Assembly: GCA_039936115.1 (NCBI GenBank)
Contig: JBDTIZ010000064.1
Coordinates: forward strand, 1 to 34,407
Direction of reading: 5' to 3'
Source: DATIJJ01 sp039936115
Lineage (GTDB): Bacteria > Pseudomonadota > Gammaproteobacteria > DSM-16500
DNA length: 34,407 nucleotides
A program made the position numbers and the translations under genes. The notes under the pieces are model-generated. The model was not told the origin of the DNA and did no database searches. It saw only the letters and a program-made list of their open reading frames with translations. Positions within the stretch are counted from its first letter, which is position 1. Every line of letters begins with the position of its first letter. Of the stretch, positions 27,501 to 32,900 are shown in pieces.

Positions 27501-29885
27501 GCACAAAACGCTGAGAGATTGAATGAATATTTGCGACTAATTGCTGATTATTTACTGAAAGAAAAAATATATTATCAGACAGATAGTCAAATAAATAGTT
27601 GGTTATATTCTGTTTGCTATACCCTGCAAATAGGTCGTGAAAGAATGGCTAGCAGATTAGCTATCATGTCATCTAATTATCAAGATCTATTCAATAAATT
27701 AAGTTTATATCTAGAAAATCCAGAACAATCCTACCCTGAAGTATGGAATGGTGATCCTGGTGAAATTACGAGAACCAATTTAGTTGATGATTGGTTTAAT
27801 GGTGGCGTTGTTTTATGGGATGGATTATATAAAGATAAAATACCTTCAATTATTTCATTGCCCAGTTATCCGTTTGCTAAGAGACGTTGCTGGATCACAA
27901 CACAAGCATTACCAGAGCCGACTATTGTTGATACCGCTCCGCAACTTAACGATTGGCTTTACACCGCGCGATGGGAAGAAAAAATATCTCATAATATTGT
28001 GCAGAGTAAAAAAGAAACAGCGCATTGGCTTGTTTTTAGTGATTATGAATTGGGGCTTCATTTGCAAAATGAGTTAGGTAAATCTTCTTGCACTTACTGT
28101 TTCATAGGCGAAAGATTTGAAAAAGTATCCGATGAAATTTTCATTATTAATCCATCTTGTCGAGAGGATTATCAAAAATTATTGGCACACGTTCACAATT
28201 TTCATGGGACAGAGCTTCAAGGAGTTATTTATTTAAGCAAATTCCTACCTAATATTTCAATTTTTTCACAGGATGAATTAAGCGAAGTTTCGAAATCATT
28301 CGAACCTTGCGTCAATTTACTTTTACTGTTTCAAGAAGTGATACGACATCAATGGCAAGGTAAGCTGCAATTTACCTTAGTGACACAGAGCAGCCAAGCG
28401 GTGACAGAAAATGAGTTTATCCAATTATGGCAGCATCCTTTATGGTCTATGACTCGAATATTTGGTTCTGAACAAGTTGGATATCAAGTATTGTTAATAG
28501 ATTTAGATGAAAAAAATAAATTATATGATGATGCGAAAATCATAGCGCATGAAATAAGACATTATCAGAGTAAAGAAAATCATATTGCTTACCGTGATCA
28601 CAGACGATTCATTATTCGATTAAATCAGTATTTATCGAAAGATAAAGTGCAGGAAGGTATCAACTGGACAGCACCAGAGGCGGTTATCATAACCGGTGGA
28701 CTAGGCGCGTTAGGTGTTGAAGTTGCTAAGTGGTTAGTACAACAGGGAACTCAAAATCTACTTTTAATTGGCGCCACTCAATTACCAGACAAATTAAGCT
28801 GGTCTACTATTCAAGATGAAATGTTAAAAGAAAAAATCAAACAACTAGTTGATCTAGAAAGTAAGGCAAATGTTAAATATGTCGCGATTGATGTCACGAA
28901 TAAACAACAAATGAGAAATGCGATAGAACTTACGGAGCATGAATGGAATAAGACAATCACTGGTGTATTTCATTTGGCTGGTATTACGACTGATAATGTG
29001 CCCATCGAAAAAATGTCTGATGTTTTATTGCAAAAAGTAATGTCTGTTAAAAAGCAAGGTGCTTTGGTTTTACATGAATTATTTCAAAATGCTGATTTGC
29101 AGTGTTTTGTTTTATTTTCATCTATTTCAGCCATGCCTTATTTTGGCATAAACGGATTAAGTGCTTATGCGTGTGCAAATGAATTCTTAAATGGATTGTC
29201 ATTGTATAGGCAACAACAAGGCTTACCAGCAATGAGTATCAATTGGGCCGCTTGGGCGGAAAAAGGTATGAGCTTTAATTACAATCATACTAAGTTTGTA
29301 GAAGCAGTGGGGATGTCTCTAGTTTCTCCTTCAGAAGGAATGAAAATTCTGAAATACTTATTAGTAACACAACCTAAAGTGATTGGTGTTTTTAAAGTGC
29401 GTTGGCAGCAATTTATGACAATAAATCGTGAGGCGAAATCATGGGCTTATTTTGATAATTTTGTCACTCGTCAAAGTGAGCATGTTAAAGCGAATGAAAT
29501 CTTGAATAAAGCTCAGCTCACTGTGCTGCTCATTAAGATATTAGCTGAGTTGTTAGAATTAGATGTTAGCGAAATTGCAGTAGATGTTCCATTTCAAAAT
29601 TATGGTATGGATTCAATTATAGGCATTCATTTTATCGGCAAACTGTCGAGTTATGTGCCTGATGTAGTATCTCCAATGGATCTTTATCGGTACCCTACGC
29701 TGGAACAGCTTACGGACTATATTAATAGTACCACTCAACCTGAAAATACGGTGTTAGAGAAAAGTGCTTCATCGAAATTGTTTGATGGCGACGAGCAAAA
29801 ATTTATGGATGAAATGGAGAATTTAGGGAATGAACAGATTGCACAGTTGATTGAGGATGAGCTTGTGTCTGTGAATGATTTGTAA
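13137..29885 (+). CDS. Giant trans-AT polyketide synthase, loading module plus five extension modules
   Basis: This 5582-residue protein has, in order: MT-like region (1-505), GNAT (510-700), ACP1 (Ser760); KS1 (826-1242), ECH2 (1443-1690), ACP2 (Ser1764); KS2 (1858-2284), ECH2 (2472-2717), ACP3 (Ser2781); KS3 (2910-3340), ACP4 (Ser3553); KS4 (3613-4040), ACP5 (Ser4261); KS5 (4343-4775), KR (4934-5400), ACP6 (Ser5493); C-terminal docking segment (5545-5582). All five KS keep Cys-His-His, so all could elongate. After each KS comes a linker ending in a YPF motif, with no AT. AAAGGA lies six bases before the ATG. The C-terminal NLGNEQIAQLIEDEL looks like a helical docking domain that would contact the next PKS. 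A REP-like palindrome is read through in frame at residues 2856-2887. The chain is likely passed to the PKS at 29959. Confidence 0.95.
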   Translation: MLEILNRYIHGYIAIPVILTCNQKGIFNFLSRDKAFYLDQLSSHFKANDGHLQIALRMFESMKWVQKNSDGLYLLTLSDEDYKIIKSIPEKIISLYSIPFEQLLKKYRSKKTLQKWLSFVINFPSNEDSLLRDYLDGVVIVPLLLALKNAVAQTEQLFSLNLPRGLMQQIKTLFLNKQWAGNVNNEMKLTDAGKFMLERAYNVATAASYAPMLAKMNTLLFNDAKNVFKKDLSGHELHLDRTLNVIGSGFQHIRYFKEVEEIIISIFNQKPFDKQPNYIIDTGCGDGTFLKNIYDVICTKSARGSVILQYPLHVIGVDFNKKSLIATENTLKAIPHYTLEGDIGNPEKIMSDLRALGLKDPENSLHIRSFLDHDRPYLKPIDVTNTQKRSSYNYQGVYVDAHGKVIQSNEVVQSLVEHLARWASVISKHGLLLLEVHCLSPETVSASIDQNESFHFDAYHAFSKQYLVEADVFLMSAAEVGLFPKMEFSRRYPNTLPYTRISLNFFEKKPYSLRFATQADMPFLLALEAECTAKELCTSSYEVKRRITQFPQGQFVVTIAGKIVGAAYTQKISDLNQLSNTDYQNISVLQNQNGNIVQLLGINVAPELQDSGLGDQLLEFILWHVTVMGGIEKVVGITRCKNYATHTHLSMEQYVQNHIETEGGIDPILRFHTSHGAEIKAVLPCYRSEDHDNQGAGVLIEYQIPNRAKSLATEQVIQVRKSEDNTIHDTICHCVKLLLTDKFKNEFSINYQLRDMGFDSLGLLELRTLINQQFSMKLDPTFFFEYATPLAIINYLKQRDVQERPQTIADNVQVLADIKQEKDNQAIAVIGIGCRFPGDVKDSTDFWNLIKTGKNAITPVPENRRDLLGDSMAYGGFLSNVDGFDATFFHISPREAELMDPQQRILLEVTWEALENAGIPASQLSGTNAGVFVGIFSHDYETLLTKNLNFKKMDAYFATGNSGSVAAGRLAYSLGLQGPAFAINTACSSSLVAVHLACQSLRLDECNLALASGVNLILSPELNMAFSNAGMLAPDGKCKTFDAAADGYVRSEGCGVLVLKKLSQAIADGDTILSVILGSAINQDGASNGLTAPNKVSQEKLLESALNSANITADTISYIEAHGTGTSLGDPVEVKAISNVFGTGNRANQSLTLGSVKTNLGHTEAAAGMAGMIKTILMLQHKQIPANLHFKNLNLHIDSDAQFLAIPTKLTPWFRHKSTPLRAGVSSFGFSGTNAHVILEEPSTILKKHNQRMKPAYLLTLSAKTDNSLIRKVKELHLWLTEKIQQEKDNNHLLAAISYTLNTKRCHFPKRYSIVAGSLNELTDTLQEISENNIPQNALFHSNDETDFLEQTFELKKLMREISDDNQVSIKMYREKLLMLGKFYVDSHAIDWAELYRYEAPHSISLPTYPFDNKRYWYDSYQNTTEKESSVEKHEQLVPYHGNEVTLEIINDTIALIRMIDKTNRNMLTKSMFHGLQEKFLTVKNNPKLKAVVITGYENIFCMGGDESALVSIAENKIKFTDLPFIYKGLLECELPVIAAMQGHAHGGGFVFGLYADMIILAEESTYTANFMQYGFTPGVGATFILKEKLGNVATEMMFTAKLLTGAELKTRTGQVIFKPQDQVLNEAIAIAMSLAEKPVSALKVLKQAMAKKILDQLPAVLESELAMHTKTFTSAEVKEKIQAVFNQTTALKQEAKNIPIAKSNSSEQITLKSYSASSAVPEKLSISIGDIQTSVKKIVAKVTHLDAHDITVTTSFGDFGMDSIAAVEIIRDLNQTLKINLETANLYSYPTVEKISQFIISSMKQIHQLQEEVQGIKLPVVSVENTLAVNNRMELKKTSVPEETKILELNSKSDNIDIAIIGMSGRFPDANNVDEFWENLAKGVVSIREIPEDRWDVNEYYDSNPIAKNKTYCRVGAFLKDVDRFDTIFFNISPKEAEVMDPQQRLFLEETWKAIEDAGYSDKTISGLKCGVFVGASYGDYSELLHEAGLKNSAFAFTGLSTAILAARISYLLNLKGPSIAIDTACSSSLVAIHQACESILSGQSEIGIVGGVSLMLTPQTHIMTAKAGMLSAGQSCRAFDQKADGIVLGEGVGVLVLKPLQQALNDGHQIYGVIKSSGINQDGTTTGLTAPNPEAQSALQLAVYKKAGINPEHISYVEAHGTGTALGDPIEFSALTQSFRQYTNKIGYCALGSVKSNIGHTTMAAGVVGVIKVLLALKNKKIPPQAQFENLSEHIKLDTSPFYISTRLREWEVNSGILRTAAVSSFGFSGTNAHLVLTESPTVDVKMNESNRSAYLFALSAKTEESLKQKINDLDAWLSKHSDFPLADVSYNMNHCRSHFKNRCAIVASTMTEFHQTLEKIRLGNVPENVSLSREILREEQNQSHVMREISHCGGQSPELYRNNLMNVAHSYSLGHDIDWEQLYIDEPKRKISFPTYPFTKERCWYDSYQTSDARSMASPLLNLEESNQSKVTLQVSQDGIAVIKIIDRANKNQLADELLSELEKQFCEIANNPMIKVVIVTGYDDIFCLGGSEAGLVAISQGTIKYTDMPFIYRGLLECKVPVIAAMQGHAFGAGLAFGLFADMVIMSEDHLYTANFMKYGFTPGVGSTLILKEKLSESLANEMLWTAKEYKGSELKSRGATVIFKIGEKVFDEAMSIAKTIAKKSSQALRVFKKDKSESLLVKLNETIMREVKMHNEIFSNQDATNNIKNYFNKLESYQGKNISDKTDTDVLTKPLAMIVAKHDSIAFLIKLVSNMLHIPPTRIDIHSSFKELGIDSIGAVEIVREINNFYKISIESAMIYDFPTIKQFANHIELELEKSVTWVEQAPGSIQLKSLDMMDDLSKKKIEISNAVLSRLDCGIQRKEQMTSMDPVDKSRDEGAGGKLTLPCTRESNYQKKISQLTSLTDIAIIGYSGRFPNANDVESFWHNLSSGHSAITEIPVERWPLENFYDADTTKPNHSYSKWGGFLSQIDQFDPLFFGISPADAELMDPQQRIFLEECWKTFETAGYSAEALAGKKCGVFVGVKEGDYAQLLKKSNIETNAQQLIGMSSSILAARISYLLDLKGPSLAIDTACSSSLVAIHQACQSLLLGESELALAGGIYIGTTTDMHIMTSKAGMLSSVGQCKTFDNSADGFVIGEGAGVLLLKSLEKAIKDRDPIYAVIKASGMNQDGKTNGITAPSMKSQVDLELEVYQRFNINPEDISFIEAHGTGTKMGDPIELGALTRAFSTYTKLKNFCGIGSVKTNIGHALTAAGVSSVIKMILCLKHKKLVPSLNFLQENENINFKNSQFYVNTEYKHWESQSGKPRLTAISSFGFSGTNAHLVLQEAPSESTQPKSVAKPAYLITLSAKTKNSLQQKIRELANWLKSNSNKIILENISYTLNAGRTHFEIRHALVVSSNVELEKSLVDLQKSNHNFITADHVHSEKITNLEELLNCELTNEDNYKELLLSIKEYYLQGYQIDWERLHCDETKQRILLPTYPFDKQRYWVPENNGLTDFSMQEKSSEILSLDSVKHQVMQIVSGLLKIPVSQLDVNKHLSEYGLDSIGMTNVINAINYFYHLSLTPAILFEHPTFSSFADFMVGNHLEQLETTISTKPDSANSSADIAIIGMNGIFPGAADLKMFWNNLITGKNCISEIPKNRWDWQDYYGDPFSDTNKTKIKWGGFVDNIGLFDAGFFNISPREAELIDPQQRLFLEVAWKTIEDAGYAPDELSLLKTGVFVGVVNNDYAELLQQNSITDAYVATGTPRCLIANRVSYLLNLQGPSEAIDTACASSLVAIHHAVQAIRNGECHVAIAGGVNALLTPNAYLATSKAGMLSIDGQCKTFDSDANGYVRGEGAAAILLKPLQQAMADGDTIYGVIKGVAINHGGHVSSITVPNPLAQADVISSALNQSNIEPNSISYIEMHGTGTVLGDPIEINGLKKVFNQAQSSQATCGLGSVKTHIGHLESAAGIAGVIKVLLSMQYKKLPGNLHFTKLNPYIDFAESPFYLVNKTVEWKRLKDINGNEIPRRAGISSFGFGGVNAHVILEESSIVKRDIKHNKQSSFLITLSAKHEKSLKQKYVELLAWLVEQKEEINLAALSFTLSKGRSHFQSRCAFVVGSVSDLHAGLTALIGGDQSNCFINHTKTNEASNLVYQQLYQSALTDAKNNNAEALSIIADLYIKQYPIEWDLLYLDKNKCRISALPGYPFSKEYYWFQPPQVKKEIVIKSSKNDLDGFAIHYLKSIFSEKLKLPFEEIVPDATYEVYGVESLLGIEILNRLEVDFGTLSKTLLFEKNTISDLALYLLKKHHDKLTQLLSLKSSIHLDRAHKKATVATMDAKTLATSRELNQLEDIAIIGLSGTYPMANNLEQFWENLVLGRDCISEVPIERWNYKDYPVKIGEEEQYFKHGGFIADVDKFDPLFFNISPRDAGLMDPQERLFLQSAWSTIEDAGYTRQRIKQTVNNKVGVFAGVTYNFYPLFIAEEWHKGNRIPLDIQLFSIANRVSYFLNFNGPSYIIDSACSSSLAAIHLAYESIQRGDCLMAIAGGVNLSLHPCKYHMLGSYSFMSSTGRCTSFGANGTGYVPGEGVGSVLLKPLSLAKRDGDHIYGVLKSSSMNHGGKTSGYSVPNPNAQTNVIQDALNKANIDPRTISYVEAHGTGTSLGDPIEVRGLQDAYEEFTKDKQFCAIGSVKSNIGHLESAAGISQLTKVLLQMKHQKLVPSLHATELNPNIEFADTPFFVQQQLSEWESPHGVPRRAGISSFGAGGTNIHMIVEEYPQVNLSDLPVINNSFIFVLSAQNAERLNEYLRLIADYLLKEKIYYQTDSQINSWLYSVCYTLQIGRERMASRLAIMSSNYQDLFNKLSLYLENPEQSYPEVWNGDPGEITRTNLVDDWFNGGVVLWDGLYKDKIPSIISLPSYPFAKRRCWITTQALPEPTIVDTAPQLNDWLYTARWEEKISHNIVQSKKETAHWLVFSDYELGLHLQNELGKSSCTYCFIGERFEKVSDEIFIINPSCREDYQKLLAHVHNFHGTELQGVIYLSKFLPNISIFSQDELSEVSKSFEPCVNLLLLFQEVIRHQWQGKLQFTLVTQSSQAVTENEFIQLWQHPLWSMTRIFGSEQVGYQVLLIDLDEKNKLYDDAKIIAHEIRHYQSKENHIAYRDHRRFIIRLNQYLSKDKVQEGINWTAPEAVIITGGLGALGVEVAKWLVQQGTQNLLLIGATQLPDKLSWSTIQDEMLKEKIKQLVDLESKANVKYVAIDVTNKQQMRNAIELTEHEWNKTITGVFHLAGITTDNVPIEKMSDVLLQKVMSVKKQGALVLHELFQNADLQCFVLFSSISAMPYFGINGLSAYACANEFLNGLSLYRQQQGLPAMSINWAAWAEKGMSFNYNHTKFVEAVGMSLVSPSEGMKILKYLLVTQPKVIGVFKVRWQQFMTINREAKSWAYFDNFVTRQSEHVKANEILNKAQLTVLLIKILAELLELDVSEIAVDVPFQNYGMDSIIGIHFIGKLSSYVPDVVSPMDLYRYPTLEQLTDYINSTTQPENTVLEKSASSKLFDGDEQKFMDEMENLGNEQIAQLIEDELVSVNDL
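15594..18551 (+). other. PKS module 1: KS1-ECH2-ACP2 (first beta-branching module)
   Basis: KS1 has Cys987 (TACSSS), His1122 (HGTGT) and His1162 (GHTEAA). Its wording (GYVRSEGCGVLVLK, SAINQDGASNGLTAPN) is closer to cis-AT PKS ketosynthases than to the later KS domains here. The ECH domain (1443-1690) has FCMGGDES, MQGHAHGGGF and TANFMQYGFTPGVGA, the pattern of PksI/CurF-type ECH2 decarboxylases, so the beta-methyl unit is probably finished in cis. ACP2 carries Ser1764 in GMDSI. No KR, DH, ER or AT is present. Confidence 0.88.
18690..21611 (+). other. PKS module 2: KS2-ECH2-ACP3 (second beta-branching module)
   Basis: KS2 has Cys2027, His2162 and His2202 (GHTTMAAG). The ECH2 domain (2472-2717) has FCLGGSEAGL, MQGHAFGAGL and TANFMKYGFTPGVGS and is plainly a paralogue of the module 1 ECH; the two modules probably arose by duplication. 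ACP3 carries Ser2781 in GIDSI. The architecture predicts a second beta-methyl branch two carbons from the first. Confidence 0.88.
21702..21797 (+). repeat. In-frame REP-like palindrome (family A derivative) inside the PKS gene
   Basis: Two half-elements related to the family A arms lie in opposite orientation: about 21703-21733 (…CGGCTTGACTGCGGGATCCAG) resembles the right arm at 363-392, and about 21757-21795 (GGATCCCGTGGACAAGTCACGGGACGA…) resembles the left arm at 282-304 and beyond. The stretch is translated in frame (for example SRLDCGIQRKEQMTSMD) in the linker between ACP3 and KS3, adding about 32 residues without breaking the PKS. A run of ten A (21678-21687) lies just upstream. This recalls Rickettsia palindromic elements inserted in genes. 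Confidence 0.75.
21860..23938 (+). other. PKS module 3: KS3-ACP4 (no reduction)
   Basis: KS3 has Cys3080, His3215 and His3255 (GHALTAAG). It resembles KS2, which fits the idea that both accept beta-methyl-branched chains. ACP4 carries Ser3553 in GLDSI. The linker ends in LLPTYPFDKQRYW. No processing domain is present, so a beta-keto unit is expected unless an enzyme acts in trans. Confidence 0.85.
23964..26036 (+). other. PKS module 4: KS4-ACP5 (no reduction)
   Basis: KS4 has Cys3781 (DTACASS), His3916 (EMHGTGT) and His3956 (GHLESAAG), so it should condense. It carries the INHGGHVSS loop form common in trans-AT ketosynthases. ACP5 has Glu in place of the usual Asp before its serine (YGVESL, Ser4261), which is tolerated in other ACPs. 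There is no processing domain, so a second beta-keto unit is predicted. Confidence 0.84.
26157..29740 (+). other. PKS module 5: KS5-KR-ACP6 (keto-reducing)
   Basis: KS5 has Cys4513 (DSACSSS), His4648 and His4688, with DPQERLFLQSAW and MNHGGKTSGYSVPNP of trans-AT type. The KR has a structural half from about 4934 and a catalytic half with the NADPH motif TGGLGALG (5186-5193). Its catalytic residues are Ser5331, Tyr5344 and Asn5348. The loop HLAGITTDN keeps the Asp that marks B-type reductases but not a full LDD, so stereochemistry is uncertain. ACP6 carries Ser5493 in GMDSI. This is the only reductive domain in the locus. Confidence 0.87.
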
Positions 29886-29898
29886 TTTAACCTACAAA

Positions 29899-29923
29899 TA
29901 TACGGTGCCTAATGCACCCTACT
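29899..29923. repeat. Short REP-like fragment between the two PKS genes
   Basis: TACGGTGCCTAATGCACC with the following CTACT reads on the minus strand as AGTAGGGTGCATTAGGCACC, a pattern resembling widespread GTAGGGTGCATTAGGC-type intergenic repeats. It can form a short stem (GGTGC with GCACC). It lies directly before the ribosome binding site of the second PKS gene and could modestly affect read-through or translation. Only a fragment is present. Confidence 0.45.
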
Positions 29924-29958
29924 AAAGGACAGTGACAGATAATAGAAGAGGAATATCA

Positions 29959-32900
29959 ATGCCAACCGATTCAACTACTTTAAAAAAAGCACTTCTCGCA
30001 ATCAAAAAATTAAAAAAAACAATTGCTGAACAGAAAAATAATCAATTCAACCCCATTGCAGTTGTTGGCATTGGTTGTCGTTTACCGGAAGCAAGTAACA
30101 AAAATGAATACTGGGAATTACTCAGCAAAGGAAAAAACACTATTTCTACGATAGCTGAAGAACGCTGGGAATTGTTAAAAAACACGGATGAAATCACAAT
30201 TCGTCACAAAACAAAAAATTGTCGTGGCAGTTATTTAAATAATATTGCAGCATTTGATGCTTATTTTTTTGGAATCACACCGCGTGAAGCAATTCGAATG
30301 GATCCTCAGCAGCGCATATTGTTAGAAGTTGCGTATGAAGCACTTGAAGATGCTGGAATTCCTGTGGAGTTGCTAGCTGGATCCAATACAGGTGTTTTTT
30401 CCTCTCTTTATGCAAGCCAGTTTGGTAATTTACAAACTGTAGATAGTGATATCGATGCACTTTATATTCCAACAGGAAATGCACTTAGTATTGCCGCAAA
30501 TCGATTATCTTATTTATTTGATTTGCGTGGACCTAGTATAGTTCTTGATACAGCTTGTTCATCATCTCTAGTTGCAATTCATTTAGCGTGTTTAAATTTA
30601 CAAGCCAAATTATGTGATTTAGCAATCGTGTCTGCTGTCAATATAAATTTATTACCGTCTTTGAATTTAATCCTGTCAAAAGCTAAAATGCTTTCACCAG
30701 ATGGACAATGCAAAACATTCGACGCTTCTGCAAATGGATATGTACAAGGCGAAGGCGCTGGGGTGGTGGTATTAAAACCTTTATCTAAAGCATTACGAGA
30801 TAATGATAGAATTTATGGCGTCATCGCTGGAACATCAGTCAATCAAGATGGTAAATCGAACGGACTGACTGCCCCAAATGGCCTACAACAAGAAGCTTTA
30901 CTTAAATCAGCCTATCAAGTCGCTCAAATCGACCCAAAGGAAGTTTCTTATGTTGAATGTCATGGAACAGGTACTTTTTTAGGAGACCCGATAGAAATCC
31001 AAGCCTTAGGTGAAGTAGTTGGCAAGAACCGTGATCGTACTCAACCTTGCTGGATCGGTTCAGTCAAAACAAACATCGGTCATCTTGAACCTGCGGCGGG
31101 TTTGGCTAGTCTTATCAAAGTCTGTTTAGCGTTGCAACATAAACAAATTCCACCACATTTGAATTTCTCCCAACCAAATCCGCATATTGCATTTGATAAA
31201 TATCATTTATCTGTGCCCACAAAAATAGAGCAATGGCCATCTTATGGTGGGGTGAGAAAATCAGGCATCAGTGGATTTGGGTTTGGTGGAATGAATGCGC
31301 ATGTTGTGATGCGTGAATTGCAGATTGATGAAGTCGCACAACTTGCGATTACGAACGCAACACATACTAAAGAATTATTTACACTATCTGCAAAAGATTC
31401 AATTTCTTTAAAAATATTAATAGATCAATGGTATGATTATTTAATCAATGATAAATTTGTGGATCTCGCGCACTTATGTTACAACTTACACGTTCGGCGT
31501 TCTCACTATTTTTATAGACTTGCGATTGTAGCTGAGTCAATTGATGATTTGTATCGCTCTCTTTCCGAATTAAAGCAGATGAAATTAGCAGAATTTGTCA
31601 ATACAAATACGACTTACCTGTCTTTAAATAATGAACAAAGCGTGTTACCTGATGAATTAAAAAATACTTCAGTGTTTAAACCATTAACGGCATATCTGCA
31701 TCGACAAAAATTTGATTGGAAATTATATGAAGCAGATAGGAAATTTCCTGTTTTAGATCTTCCCCATTATCCTTGGCAACATCAGCAGTATTGGCCGAAA
31801 TTGAAAAGTAATAATTTAGCTGATAAAGATTTTTATCCATTTAAGCGTAAACATATTGCATCACCATTGAGTGAAATCCAATTCGAATTTGAATTTAATA
31901 CTGAAGTCATGCCGGAAATTAAAGATACGTTTAACTTTTTGCATGCGGGTTATTATTTGGAAATGATAGCAATTGTTGTGGATGCGCTCTATCAAAAAAA
32001 TAGTTTTACAGTAGATGATTTAGTATTTAGTTCGCCTATTTATGTTCCTAATCATGCGCAAATAAAAGTTCAGCTAGTATTGAGAAAACATGAGACACAT
32101 TTTGAATTTACTTTTTATACGCAATCACAAACTTCAGTATGGACACAGCACGCAACAGGAAAATTAATTTTACAAGCAGCTCCTGTCAAATCAAATTATT
32201 CTAAAAATAAGATTGTTGAGCTGAGTGAATTTTCTGGTTCAGATGAAGAATTCTTTGATCGAGTAACAAAAATGGGTATGCCTGCTGGCGATAGTATTCG
32301 TTGGGCAAATAAATATTGGATTCACAATAATGAAGCATTGTGTGAATTTAAACAAGCAGACTCAGAACATGGCAAGCTTAACTTTAAATTAAATATTCAT
32401 CTCGGCATTATTGATGGTTGTATTCAGTCATTATTTCTATTTTTACCAGAAAAATATAGAGTGTCATATATTGCTTCTAAAATTGATAGAATTACTTATC
32501 ATGGTATAAAAAATTATTCGTTATCACTGGTTACGAAACTAAAGTATGTTTATTCAGAGGGTGAAAAATTTGAAGGTGACTTTACTTTAATCGATGCCAA
32601 TGAAGATGTCGTACTCGAATTTAGTAATATTTGTATGGCTAAACTGGGTGAAACAATTCGTGTTGAAGATGTTGCTAATGCGGTGAGCTGTGATGTTAAC
32701 TCGAAAGAAGAAATCCTGACTTTTCTCATTAATCAGATGGCTACCATTTTTTCTATGCCTATCCAGGATATTAACCCGAATCAATCACTACGCGATCTGG
32801 GTATAGATTCGTTAATGGCTATCGTTTTTTCTGCATCAATCGAGTCTGTTTTTCAGGTCAATTATTCTATGCAAAATTTATTAAATGGGCCATCGATTTC

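Noticed and set aside
27784..28077. Plus-strand open frames inside the PKS genes in other frames
   Set aside because: They are shadows of the PKS reading frame, with no domain or start signal.
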